Positions 1 through 6,779 of a stretch of 11,234 nucleotides of DNA are shown here, piece after piece. The notes beneath the pieces were generated by a model. It was not told the DNA's origin, did not search any database, and saw nothing but the letters and a program-made list of their open reading frames with translations. This DNA is from UBA8437 sp963933195. GTDB lineage: Bacteria > Planctomycetota > Planctomycetia > Planctomycetales > Planctomycetaceae. The position numbers and the translations under genes were made by a program. Each line of letters opens with the position of its first letter. Position 1 is the first letter of the stretch. The stretch is taken from the NCBI GenBank assembly GCA_963933195.1, contig CAWVUS010000177.1, forward strand, positions 1-11,234, written 5' to 3'.

Positions 1-60
1 CCGACTCATCATCCGACTCATCATCCGACTCATCATCCGACTCATCATCCGACTCATCAT
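1..60. repeat. 12-base tandem repeat, 5 perfect copies (encodes DDES)
   Basis: Five exact copies of CCGACTCATCAT fill positions 1-60 and reach the window edge, so the true copy number is unknown. Read on the minus strand in the frame of the acidic gene, each unit is GAT GAT GAG TCG, giving Asp-Asp-Glu-Ser. The copies do not differ even at synonymous positions, which suggests recent expansion or ongoing slippage. The length is a multiple of three, so copy-number change keeps the frame. Confidence 0.95.
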
Positions 61-271
61 CGACGCCGCCAGAGTCGTGCTCCTGTCGGTCAGAAACTTC
101 CCCTGGATTCTCGTCCGCGGCCTCTTCGTTCTCACTGGTTTCCCGGGCGTCCGATTCCGAAGCCACCTCGTTCGTGCCACCGTCCATATCACCGGTTGAC
201 GGACTCTCTGACGTCGAATCAGACGCTTCGTTCTCCGGAGATTCGTCGGCGTCTGGAACCTGGTCGATCAT
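1..271 (-). CDS. Acidic protein of unknown function, N-terminal part (C-terminus outside window)
   Basis: About 90 codons are visible on the minus strand, from an ATG at 271 to the window edge with no stop. The N-terminus starts MIDQVPDADESPENE and is almost wholly Asp, Glu, Ser, Gly and Asn, with no hydrophobic segment and no recognisable domain. It ends in a DDES tetrapeptide repeated five times by a pure 12-base tandem repeat. Such a region is probably disordered, and any folded domain would lie beyond the edge. The start is set by GGAG at 282-279, seven bases upstream. Another ATG at 278 touches the GGAG and leads to an 18-codon out-of-frame peptide, so I reject it. The gene lies downstream of nrnA in the same direction after a 234-base gap and may have its own promoter, though I see no clear one. 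I do not recognise the gene. The reading frame is well supported; the function is not. Confidence 0.75.
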   Translation of the reverse strand, partial: MIDQVPDADESPENEASDSTSESPSTGDMDGGTNEVASESDARETSENEEAADENPGEVSDRQEHDSGGVDDESDDESDDESDDESDDES

Positions 272-323
272 CGATCATCTCCTGTCGGCTGCACCACCGA
301 GCACATCCTGCAAGTGGGGTCGT

Positions 324-385
324 TGATTGGAATCATTGGGGCCGGCCAGACAGCAACCCATCACGAGTTATTGCTGGAACAGCAA
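324..385. promoter_or_regulatory. Two short dyads upstream of the acidic gene (possible operators)
   Basis: In the 234-base gap between the nrnA stop and the acidic gene start there are two perfect inverted repeats: TGATT-GG-AATCA at 324-335 and TTGCTG-GAA-CAGCAA at 371-385. Their centres are about 48 bases apart and both contain TGGAA. Neither is followed by a T run in either direction, so they are not intrinsic terminators. They could be protein-binding sites or leader hairpins of the acidic gene. I see no good -35/-10 pair in the gap. Short dyads can occur by chance. Confidence 0.25.
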
Positions 386-505
386 GTCAGGTCTGGGTGT
401 TTTGATCCGCGGAAGGGGCAACCAGTCGGTCACCAACAGCGGCAGGGGAGGGAAGACAACTCTTGAGGTGTGGGGACATCCTGTCACAAGTGGGGGTGGG
501 ATCAG

Positions 506-1504
506 TCAGTTTTGGGTGGGCGACTGTAATGCTGCAGTCAGTGCGTCGATCAACCGGGCCAGTCCTTGTTCAAATGGACCATCAAGCACGGCACCGGATG
601 CCTGACGATGACCTCCTCCGTCAAACTGCTCGGCGACCGCAGCGACATCGACATCACCACGGCTACGAAAACTCACTTTCACCCGACCATCTCGTTGTTC
701 GTGAGCGATGAAGGCACACTCGACACCGACAATCCGAAAACATCCATTGACCACATCTTCGGTGTCAGCCGGAACGGCACCGGTGCACGCAAAATCCTCG
801 CTTCGGGCCGTCAGCCACGCCAACCGACCGTCGCAAGCCAGCTCGATCCGCTCGAGTAACCGACCGGTCAGTCGGACTCGAGCCTGCGAGCAACGCTCGT
901 AAAGTTGCGGGTATAATAGGTGGGGCTGGGCACCGAGGTCAATCAATCGTCCGACGGCTTTCAGTGTGCCTCCGTTGGTTGAAGAGAAGCGGAACCAACC
1001 GGTGTCGGTGGCAATGGCGCAAAACAAAGCGTTCGCCGCCACGGGAGAGATCTCCCAGCCAGCCGACTCGGCAAGGTCCACGATCAGTCGCCCGGTCGCC
1101 TCCGCCGACGTGTCTTTGAACTCCACCGCGCCAAGATCATCGCTGCTCTGGTGGTGATCAATCACCACCTTCACCGCTTCGGTGGCACGGAGGACCTCGC
1201 CCACGCCCTGGAGCTGGCCCCAGGCACTGGTATCCAACACGACATGCACGTCGGTGTCGCACGCCGACGCCACATCGACATCCTCGCCGATCGCCTTGAC
1301 CCGGCTGTCCGGATCAAGAAACAACAATCCATCGGTGATCGGCGAGGGATTGACGATGCGAACCGTCTTCCCCTGGGCCTCGAGCAATTCGGCGAGCCCA
1401 ATTTCCGACCCGACTGCATCCGCATCGGGCCGCACGTGGCTCGTCAGCACAAATCGCTCGTGCTGTTCAACAATGTCACAAAACGCCCGCCAGTCGATCG
1501 CCAT
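506..1504 (-). CDS. nrnA: NrnA-type DHH/DHHA1 phosphoesterase (nano-RNase / pAp phosphatase)
   Basis: This 332-residue protein belongs to the DHH superfamily. Such cytoplasmic metal-dependent enzymes degrade 2-5 nt RNA and many also hydrolyse 3'-phosphoadenosine-5'-phosphate. Motifs appear in the expected order: HVRPDADAVGS (residues 23-33, metal ligands H23, D27, D29), VLDTS with D91, DHH at 116-118, ATDTG with D167, and the C-terminal DHHA1 signature GGGHRQASG near 296-304. The first motif has Ala where many members have Gly (PDGDA), but the acidic ligands remain. Length is normal for NrnA. The start at 1504 was chosen because GAGAGGG lies four bases upstream and MAIDWRAF begins the usual first helix. 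An upstream in-frame ATG at 1609 would lie inside ribF and add 35 Arg/Gly-rich residues. It sits 32 bases after ribF and is probably co-transcribed with it. Confidence 0.93.
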   Translation of the reverse strand: MAIDWRAFCDIVEQHERFVLTSHVRPDADAVGSEIGLAELLEAQGKTVRIVNPSPITDGLLFLDPDSRVKAIGEDVDVASACDTDVHVVLDTSAWGQLQGVGEVLRATEAVKVVIDHHQSSDDLGAVEFKDTSAEATGRLIVDLAESAGWEISPVAANALFCAIATDTGWFRFSSTNGGTLKAVGRLIDLGAQPHLLYPQLYERCSQARVRLTGRLLERIELACDGRLAWLTARSEDFACTGAVPADTEDVVNGCFRIVGVECAFIAHEQRDGRVKVSFRSRGDVDVAAVAEQFDGGGHRQASGAVLDGPFEQGLARLIDALTAALQSPTQN

Positions 1505-1536
1505 CGATCCCTCTCGCCGTCGACAAAAACAGGCCG

Positions 1537-2508
1537 TCAGGATACCTCGTCGCGATCCGCCCCGCCAGTTCCGGACGTGCCTCCGGGATTCGTCTCGAGA
1601 TAACGCCACACCGCCTCGATGTCTGCAGACAACTGCTCACGCAATTGATCAACCGAGTCAAAGGCCCGCGTCTCACGAACTCGACTCAGGAACTCAACAA
1701 CCAACCTCTGGCCGTACAGGTCCCCGTCAAAGGCCAGCAGGTGCACTTCCACTTTTCGCTCGGTCTCGTCGAAGGTCGGGTTGGTTCCCACGTGAATGGC
1801 CGCTGGTTGAGGCCGGCCGTCTATCACGACACTCCCCACATAAACCCCGTCGGCAGGAATCAGTGTGGAAATCGACGTCAGGTTGGCCGTTGGCACTCCC
1901 AGTTGTCGCCCACGCCCTTCACCGGTCACCACGAGCCCCTGCACCGAATAAGGTCGCCCCAGCAGATCTGCCGCCGACGCGACATCCCCAACACTCAAAC
2001 TGGTACGGATGCGACTCGATGAGATCAGTTCCCCTTCCCACGTGGTTGGTTCCACCACATCCAATTCAATGCCCGCTTCCTGGCACAGCGATGCCAGAAC
2101 ATCCACATCTCCCTTCCGGTCTTTCCCAAAAAAGAAACCCGGACCTTCGACCATCCCCCTGGCGGCCAGCCCTCCCACAACGACGCGAGCAAAAAACTCG
2201 TCCGCCTCCAGAGCGAGCATCACGGGCGTGGTGGGGAACGCCAGCAACACGTCAACACCCAACTCGGCCAGCCAGTTCGCCCGATCCTCAATGGAACTCA
2301 GCAATGGCGGAGCGGCATCCGGACGCAACAATTCAATCGGGTGAGGATCAAACGTCATCACCACCGACGGCACAGAGGCGGCGGTCGCCGCATCAACCAC
2401 CTTCTGCACGATCCGCTTGTGGCCGTTGTGAACCCCGTCAAAATTTCCAATCGAAACAAAACCGCCACGGCTCGCGGCAGCGGTGTCAATGTCCCGAACC
2501 AACTGCAT
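1537..2508 (-). CDS. ribF: Bifunctional riboflavin kinase / FAD synthetase
   Basis: RibF phosphorylates riboflavin to FMN and adenylates FMN to FAD in the cytoplasm. The 323 residues show both domains. The N-terminal nucleotidyltransferase has GNFDGVHNGH (21-30), FFFGKDRKGD (125-134) and ISSSRIR (162-168). The C-terminal flavokinase has GRQLGVPTANL (200-210), HVGTNPTF (239-246) and VEVHLLAFDGDLYG (253-266) including the conserved Glu. Length is typical. The last 15 residues are a Gly/Asp-rich tail beyond the usual fold. The ATG at 2508 gives the standard family N-terminus, although only a weak ribosome site (CAGG, very close) is seen. In many bacteria ribF lies near infB, rbfA, truB and rpsO. 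Here only nrnA from that neighbourhood is next to it, and an enolase-superfamily gene lies upstream. Confidence 0.95.
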   Translation of the reverse strand: MQLVRDIDTAAASRGGFVSIGNFDGVHNGHKRIVQKVVDAATAASVPSVVMTFDPHPIELLRPDAAPPLLSSIEDRANWLAELGVDVLLAFPTTPVMLALEADEFFARVVVGGLAARGMVEGPGFFFGKDRKGDVDVLASLCQEAGIELDVVEPTTWEGELISSSRIRTSLSVGDVASAADLLGRPYSVQGLVVTGEGRGRQLGVPTANLTSISTLIPADGVYVGSVVIDGRPQPAAIHVGTNPTFDETERKVEVHLLAFDGDLYGQRLVVEFLSRVRETRAFDSVDQLREQLSADIEAVWRYLETNPGGTSGTGGADRDEVS

Positions 2509-2543
2509 CGCCTGGTTCCGATCTAGGAGTCCATCGTGTCCAC

Positions 2544-2561
2544 GTCGCGTTCTTTCGCGAC
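2544..2561. other. Hairpin between enolase-family gene and ribF
   Basis: GTCGCG (2544-2549) and CGCGAC (2556-2561) form a perfect six-pair stem with a six-base loop, in the 59-base gap between the ribF start and the stop of the upstream gene. On the transcribed (minus) strand no T run follows, so it does not look like an intrinsic terminator. It may be an RNA-stabilising or processing hairpin that tunes ribF relative to the gene before it. Confidence 0.4.
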
Positions 2562-2567
2562 ACTCAA

Positions 2568-3701
2568 CTAGCGAAACACGCGCTCCGAGGCGGTGTAACG
2601 CGCCACCCGTTCAGGATCGAGACGGCGTCCCAGGCCTGGCTCCGACGGAATCTCCAAGCACCCGTCCTCATCCAGTTCGAACGGACGGTCCAACAGATCT
2701 TCGATGTAGCCGCACGGTGTCAGGTATTCCACAAACAAAGCCACCGGGATCGCTGCGGCCAGTTGGAGATCCGCGGCCAATCCCACGGCGGTATTCCACC
2801 CATGCGAGACCATCTGGACGTTGTGATCATAGGCCCACCCGGCAATCCGTCGCGATTCGGTCAACCCACCGTTCTTGGTCGTGTCGGGCTGGATGATGTC
2901 GACCGCACGTCGACTGATCCATGGTAAAAACGACTGGCGACGCGTCAGGACTTCGCCCCCCGCAATCGGAACCGGCGAACTCCGGGTCAACTCCGCATAC
3001 CCGTCGATGTCATCAGGCGGCAGCGGTTCTTCAAACCACTCAACCCCGTATTCAGCCAGCATCCGTGCGGTCCGTTTCGCCCAGTTCACACCATGCGGCC
3101 AAAATTGTTCACTACCGCCGGCATCCACCATCAAGGAAACGTCGTCCCCAACCGTCTCACGCGCCGTGCGAACCAGCAGTTCATCTGTCTGGTGATCTCT
3201 CCGGCCAAATGGCCGCCAGCCCAACTTGATCGCGCGAAACCCACGATTCACCGTCGCCTCGAGGGCATCTCGCAACGGCTCAGGTTCATCGAACAACATC
3301 GACCCGTACGGCCTGATCCGATCCCGATAAACGCCCCCCAACAGCCTCGAAACAGGTTGGCCACAGGCCTGGCCCATGAGATCCCAAAGGGCAATATCAA
3401 TCCCACTAATGGCGTGTTCGACAGCGCCACCGCGGCCCTGCCAAAACGTCGACTCCCTCAACGTATCGCTGACCCTCTCGGGCTCGACGGCCGACTCCCC
3501 CTTCAACAGCGGCCACAACAATTCGACGGCACCCTCGACCAGCTTCCCCGACGTGAAGCAACTGCCCATCCCGACGAGGCCATCATCGGTTTTCACCCGC
3601 ACCAGCGTGTGCAGGTTCTCTTCGGCCTCAAGGTCCTGAGGCCAGCCACCGTCGACCGTGGCGCCGGTCAATGCGGTCAGTTCCAGTTCGACAATTCGCA
3701 T
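2568..3701 (-). CDS. Enolase-superfamily (mandelate racemase/muconate lactonizing-like) enzyme, probable sugar-acid dehydratase
   Basis: The 377-residue protein has the capping domain (about 1-120) and the barrel of the mandelate-racemase group. Expected active-site residues are visible: K159 (AIKLGW), Mg ligands D193 (VDAGG), E224 or E225 (WFEEPLPPDD) and E250 (AGGE), the Asp-His dyad D273 (QPDTTKNGG) and H300 (SHGWNT), and E325 (FVEYLTP). The usual second lysine of the KxK motif is Gly (G161). This argues for chemistry using the His-Asp base rather than two-base racemisation, so a dehydratase of an aldonic or related acid is likely; the substrate cannot be read. The N-terminus MRIVELELTAL is typical, although the ribosome site before 3701 is weak. 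It lies 58 bases after the FIST gene and 59 before ribF on the same strand. A KDPG aldolase that could use 2-keto-3-deoxy acids is in the window but not adjacent. Confidence 0.88.
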   Translation of the reverse strand: MRIVELELTALTGATVDGGWPQDLEAEENLHTLVRVKTDDGLVGMGSCFTSGKLVEGAVELLWPLLKGESAVEPERVSDTLRESTFWQGRGGAVEHAISGIDIALWDLMGQACGQPVSRLLGGVYRDRIRPYGSMLFDEPEPLRDALEATVNRGFRAIKLGWRPFGRRDHQTDELLVRTARETVGDDVSLMVDAGGSEQFWPHGVNWAKRTARMLAEYGVEWFEEPLPPDDIDGYAELTRSSPVPIAGGEVLTRRQSFLPWISRRAVDIIQPDTTKNGGLTESRRIAGWAYDHNVQMVSHGWNTAVGLAADLQLAAAIPVALFVEYLTPCGYIEDLLDRPFELDEDGCLEIPSEPGLGRRLDPERVARYTASERVFR

Positions 3702-3735
3702 TGCATCAGCCTAGGCCAGATCTCGTGGAAACGGA

Positions 3736-3758
3736 AGTGTGTTCCAGCCGACCACACT
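3736..3758. other. Intercistronic inverted repeat after the FIST gene
   Basis: AGTGTG (3736-3741) and CACACT (3753-3758) make a perfect six-pair stem with an 11-base loop, just after the FIST stop codon on the minus strand. No T run follows on that strand. It may be a weak RNA hairpin between the two genes; chance cannot be excluded. Confidence 0.25.
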
Positions 3759-3759
3759 C

Positions 3760-4947
3760 TCATCCCAGGCAGGCCACGCTGGCGGTAAAACCGTGCACGA
3801 AGTTTTGCCCACCAACTGGGCCAATTTCTCCCTGAGCAAAGAAACCGGCCAGTGGAATCTCCCCCAACTCACGACGAATTGTCGACGCATCGTGATCGGG
3901 GTCACCAAACATGCGGGTGCCTCGACCATTGCAACTGAACAACAAGGCACCCCGGGTCGTGGAACCTGCCTGGCGGTGTGAAACCAGCAATTCCACAAGG
4001 TCCTCATCGGCGGTGACCGCATCACGCACGTGAAACCGCACGGTCTGACCGATCCGCAGGGGGTGACCAATGACCACTGCACCCACCTCCCGATCGACGC
4101 CGATCACGTTGGAAACCAAAAAGTCACCTCGTTCGAACGTGTCGCAATACTCGTTCATCGCCAACCCCAGGTGCAGGCCTTGGCCAATCAATTGGCGGTC
4201 CGAGTCACCAAGCGACTCGATCATTTCCTGCAGCACCTCCATGGCCACACGCCCGCCCAGTGCCTGCACCACGTTTGCCTCTGCAGCGGTCACCACAAAC
4301 GCCGGACCTATGGGCCGACATCCCTGTGACACAACCGAACCCACTCTCCCTGGCCCCCTCACCACAACGCCCACCGCACCGTCTCGGTAGGACTGGCTTC
4401 CCAGGAACAGGTGGTTGTCTCCTGGCCGACGTCCGCCGCTGGCCATGCCCCCCAGGACAGGAATGTCACGACCGACGCTGTCGGCCTGCTGTTCAGAAAT
4501 CCGATCGAAGACAGATTGTGGGCTCGACGAAAATGGGTCCGCCAGGAGAAACACCGAATCCACGTCGTCTGGTTCGCCCAGATCTTCCGGACATCCACTC
4601 GTCAACAGTCCGTCGGCGGTTGGTTCGAACGTCACCCGGAACGGCTCCACCCGTGAATCGGGCATCACTACGGCAAGAACACTGAGAGCTGGCCCTGATT
4701 CAATTTCTCGCCCTCCCCCGGCGATCATTTCACCACTGCAACCCAGCAAGACCCCGTCACCCACCAACCCGGACAACGCATCGGGCAAATCACCCAACGA
4801 CTCACTGTGGTCACCACTGGCGAACGCAAAGACCAGGGATGCAGGGGCATCGGCCAACCCGGACTCGATCAACCCGATGCACTCCGACACGGCATCCTGC
4901 AAACGAGGTTCGGTGCTCAACCCCGCGCCGCACACCCACTCCGTCAC
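3760..4947 (-). CDS. FIST-domain (FIST_N/FIST_C) sensory protein
   Basis: The 395-residue protein is a stand-alone FIST N plus FIST C protein. FIST domains are thought to be sensory modules binding small ligands, perhaps amino acids. Seen in order: GCSGEMI (69-75), DPFSSSPQSVFD (137-148), GGMASGG (166-172), the conserved QGCRPIGP (208-215), MNEYCDTFERGDFL (264-277), FSCNGRGTRMFG (337-348) and the C-terminal GFFAQGEIGPVGGQNFVHG (368-386). No membrane segment, kinase or GGDEF domain is attached, so the output partner is unknown. The start is a GTG at 4947, with GAAGGGGG about seven bases upstream; another GTG at 4935 is possible. It lies 80 bases after the membrane-protein gene and 58 before the enolase-family gene, all co-directional. 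One inference is that it senses a metabolite linked to these neighbours. The family call is firm; the role is not. Confidence 0.9.
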   Translation of the reverse strand: MTEWVCGAGLSTEPRLQDAVSECIGLIESGLADAPASLVFAFASGDHSESLGDLPDALSGLVGDGVLLGCSGEMIAGGGREIESGPALSVLAVVMPDSRVEPFRVTFEPTADGLLTSGCPEDLGEPDDVDSVFLLADPFSSSPQSVFDRISEQQADSVGRDIPVLGGMASGGRRPGDNHLFLGSQSYRDGAVGVVVRGPGRVGSVVSQGCRPIGPAFVVTAAEANVVQALGGRVAMEVLQEMIESLGDSDRQLIGQGLHLGLAMNEYCDTFERGDFLVSNVIGVDREVGAVVIGHPLRIGQTVRFHVRDAVTADEDLVELLVSHRQAGSTTRGALLFSCNGRGTRMFGDPDHDASTIRRELGEIPLAGFFAQGEIGPVGGQNFVHGFTASVACLG

Positions 4948-5027
4948 ACCTCCACCCCCTTCACCCCCCGGTCAACCCCGATCGACTCATCCTAACGACC
5001 GGCCCGAACGTGTCGACCCGGACGTGA

Positions 5028-6437
5028 TCAGTTCCGCAATCGGGTCGCCCCACGCCCAAGCCCGGTCCCAACCGGAACGTGCGATCCAATGGGTTCATAC
5101 CAGCCCGCGCCCGGATCCCCCGCCCCTCGAACCGCAACTGAGGCCAGTCTCGGACGAAACACAACCAGCAATAGAAGTGGCAGGTACCACAACACGTACA
5201 CTCCACCCTGGTGGGAATACCAGAACTGTGTGGCGACAACCAGGGCCGCCGTATGCGAGATCAGGTGTTCGAGAGTCTTTCGACGAGGCCAGATGGTCAA
5301 GCCTCCCAACAACACGACGAACACCACGATCACGGGAATACGATACGCCAGGTTTGTCTCGTTCCAGACTCCACCGCTGCTGTCATTTCCTTCGGCAATT
5401 GTCTCACCAGCAAACTCATTGACGACCGTCTGCACCGCACGCTGCAACCGGCCAGAAAATTCCGGAACGTCCGGAGAGGTCAACGCCAGAACACCGACCT
5501 GCAACGCTCCCCCCACCACCAACAACGCCAGGGCAAACAGCAGGCCCCGCTTTCGCTCGTAGAACACAAACCACAGCGGCAACAGAGCCAAAAACACCGG
5601 CAATAGCACCAATGACCCACAAGCCGCACCCATCAGAGATCCAGCCAGCAGCGGGCGTCGTACACAGACAAACGCCCAAATGCAGAACGCCGCCGGCAAG
5701 ACGTGCTCCACTTCCCCCACCGCGTACGACGTACAGGGCACCAGCAGATACAACGTCGCCATCGCCACGCCCTGGCGTCGGTCGCCAAAATGCACTCGCC
5801 CCACCAGGTACAGTCCAATCACAACCGCAAGGTGAGCGATCACCGGGATGATCCTGGCAGCCAGCTCTCTGATCTTGGCACGATCCTGCCAATTTCCCGC
5901 TGGCGGAGCCACCACCTCGACCACAGCCGTGGCCGCGGCCCCCGCCGCCGTCGACGTCGCACCACCGGCCGTTTGAGGCAGGTCCTGGCGACGCAGCATT
6001 TTCTCGCCCTGCGTGACAGCTGTCTGAGCAGCTGACGAGGGGGGGTCGACCACCACCTTGGCCATCAGAAAGGCGAAGGCTGAAACGGCCAAAAACACCA
6101 ATCCCTGGGCCGCCAAGTTCGGCTCAATCAATGGTCGCCGTTTGAACAACGGATCACACAACAAACGAATCAGGACCAAACCTGCACCACCAAATAGCCA
6201 GGTTGTTCCCAATGTCTGCAAGAACCGGTAACGATCCGGCTGTTCGACCAGCACGACCCCCAGTTGTTCGGGATCGACCATCAACAAGCCGGGGGCCAGA
6301 CTCAGCAGCAGCAGTACGTCGACATTCCGCAACGACCAAATGCGGCCGAAGCGAAAGAAAACGGCAGTAATCAACAGGGACGACAGGTAGAACCACGTCG
6401 CCTCGTTGACCTCGTAACCGGTGAGCAAATCGCGCAT
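5028..6437 (-). CDS. Multi-pass membrane protein of unknown function
   Basis: The 469-residue protein has about ten hydrophobic segments, for example near residues 14-32, 39-55, 78-96, 110-130, 205-225, 232-250, 275-300, 305-325, 372-392 and 405-430. A soluble loop at about 133-195 is rich in Ala, Thr and Val and looks flexible. A second loop at about 325-365 contains VVNEFAGETIAEGNDSSGG. The C-terminus is Gly/Arg-rich. The layout (many helices, a loop after the fourth, WYLPLLLLVVF near the end) resembles polytopic GT-C glycosyltransferases or other planctomycete integral membrane proteins, but I see no diagnostic motif and do not assign one. The ATG at 6437 (MRDLLTGYEVNEATWFYL) was chosen over an in-frame TTG at 6467; the ribosome site is weak for both. 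It is the first gene of the minus-strand run leading into the FIST gene, 80 bases downstream. Confidence 0.85.
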   Translation of the reverse strand: MRDLLTGYEVNEATWFYLSSLLITAVFFRFGRIWSLRNVDVLLLLSLAPGLLMVDPEQLGVVLVEQPDRYRFLQTLGTTWLFGGAGLVLIRLLCDPLFKRRPLIEPNLAAQGLVFLAVSAFAFLMAKVVVDPPSSAAQTAVTQGEKMLRRQDLPQTAGGATSTAAGAAATAVVEVVAPPAGNWQDRAKIRELAARIIPVIAHLAVVIGLYLVGRVHFGDRRQGVAMATLYLLVPCTSYAVGEVEHVLPAAFCIWAFVCVRRPLLAGSLMGAACGSLVLLPVFLALLPLWFVFYERKRGLLFALALLVVGGALQVGVLALTSPDVPEFSGRLQRAVQTVVNEFAGETIAEGNDSSGGVWNETNLAYRIPVIVVFVVLLGGLTIWPRRKTLEHLISHTAALVVATQFWYSHQGGVYVLWYLPLLLLVVFRPRLASVAVRGAGDPGAGWYEPIGSHVPVGTGLGRGATRLRN

Positions 6438-6531
6438 AAACCGGACGCCTGACCCAATGACCGCCAATGATCCATTTCAGCTTACCCGCGCTCGTAGTTC
6501 CCAGCCCCGAACGCTTGTTGGATCAAACCAC

Positions 6532-6559
6532 AGCATACGGATAGAAATCCGAAAGGCAA
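6532..6559 (-). promoter_or_regulatory. Possible promoter of the membrane protein-FIST-enolase run, with a dyad in its spacer
   Basis: On the minus strand TTGCCT (6559-6554) and TATGCT (6537-6532) are 16 bases apart, each matching four of six consensus bases. The spacer is nearly filled by the perfect inverted repeat CGGAT-AGAA-ATCCG (6538-6551), a position where a repressor or MerR-type activator could act. The start codon at 6437 is about 90 bases downstream. This is a modest match and could be chance. Confidence 0.3.
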
Positions 6560-6617
6560 TCCCTTGCTTTAACTCGCAAGCCACACAAGGGGAGACACGA
6601 CCACCAACTTCAAACCG

Positions 6618-6645
6618 TTGACACCCCCCCCATACGGGTTACAAT
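6618..6645 (+). promoter_or_regulatory. Strong sigma-70-type promoter
   Basis: TTGACA (6618-6623) is a perfect -35 and TACAAT (6640-6645) matches five of six bases of the -10, with a 16-base C-rich spacer. Transcription would start near 6652. The first gene downstream, tatA, starts at 6910, leaving an unusually long leader of about 258 bases interrupted by a terminator-like hairpin at 6755-6779. The promoter may therefore serve a separate small RNA, or the tat genes through an attenuated leader. Confidence 0.6.
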
Positions 6646-6651
6646 ACCCCT

Positions 6652-6779
6652 GATTCCGCTCGACTGACCTGCCCAATTCCGGTGGGTCCAACGAGTGGGC
6701 CTCCGAGGGCCTCCTGCCCCGAACTTGCGTGCTCGCCACGACTCCGACACTCGGGACCGGCGGAGCGGGTCGCTTTTTT
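6652..6779 (+). ncRNA. Candidate small RNA (about 128 nt) of unknown class
   Basis: The stretch is bounded by the strong promoter at 6618-6645 and a hairpin plus T6 ending at 6779. Internal pairings include CCCA/TGGG around 6672-6686, GGCC/GGCC around 6699-6712, and CCGCTC (6656-6661) with GAGCGG near the 3' end (6763-6769), which would close the molecule. It has no credible coding frame. I looked for the SRP RNA apical motif, RNase P and tmRNA hallmarks and found none. A 6S-like rod is conceivable but unsupported. The alternative is a regulated leader of the tatA genes. The existence of an RNA is an inference from its boundaries only. Confidence 0.3.
6753..6779 (+). terminator. Possible intrinsic terminator
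   Basis: GACC (6755-6758) pairs with GGTC (6768-6771), and inside it GC pairs with GC around a GGA loop with one G-G mismatch. A run of six T follows at 6774-6779 after a two-base gap. The stem is short, so termination may be partial, leaving read-through to tatA. Confidence 0.4.

Noticed and set aside
1..60. CRISPR array
   Set aside because: The repeats are contiguous 12-base units without spacers, in frame within a coding region.
272..505. Short peptide frame of about 30 codons (MSPHLKSCLP...) in the gap before the acidic gene
   Set aside because: It has no convincing ribosome site, no recognisable motif and no conservation evidence.
1505..1609. Upstream ATG that would extend NrnA by 35 residues
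   Set aside because: The extension lies inside ribF, is Arg-rich and unlike the family, and the ATG at 1504 has a good ribosome site.
1182..2927. Long open frame (581 codons) on the plus strand across three minus-strand genes
   Set aside because: Its translation is Arg/Ser/Pro-rich with no domain and it lies antisense to nrnA, ribF and the enolase-family gene, all of which have clear family motifs. It is a compositional shadow.
3711..4082. 123-codon minus-strand frame overlapping the end of the FIST gene
   Set aside because: It is an alternative frame of the FIST C-terminal region with no motif of its own.
6652..6779. SRP RNA, tmRNA or RNase P RNA identity for the candidate RNA
   Set aside because: The GGAA-type apical motif of SRP RNA is absent. 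The stretch is far too short for tmRNA or RNase P and lacks their conserved cores.
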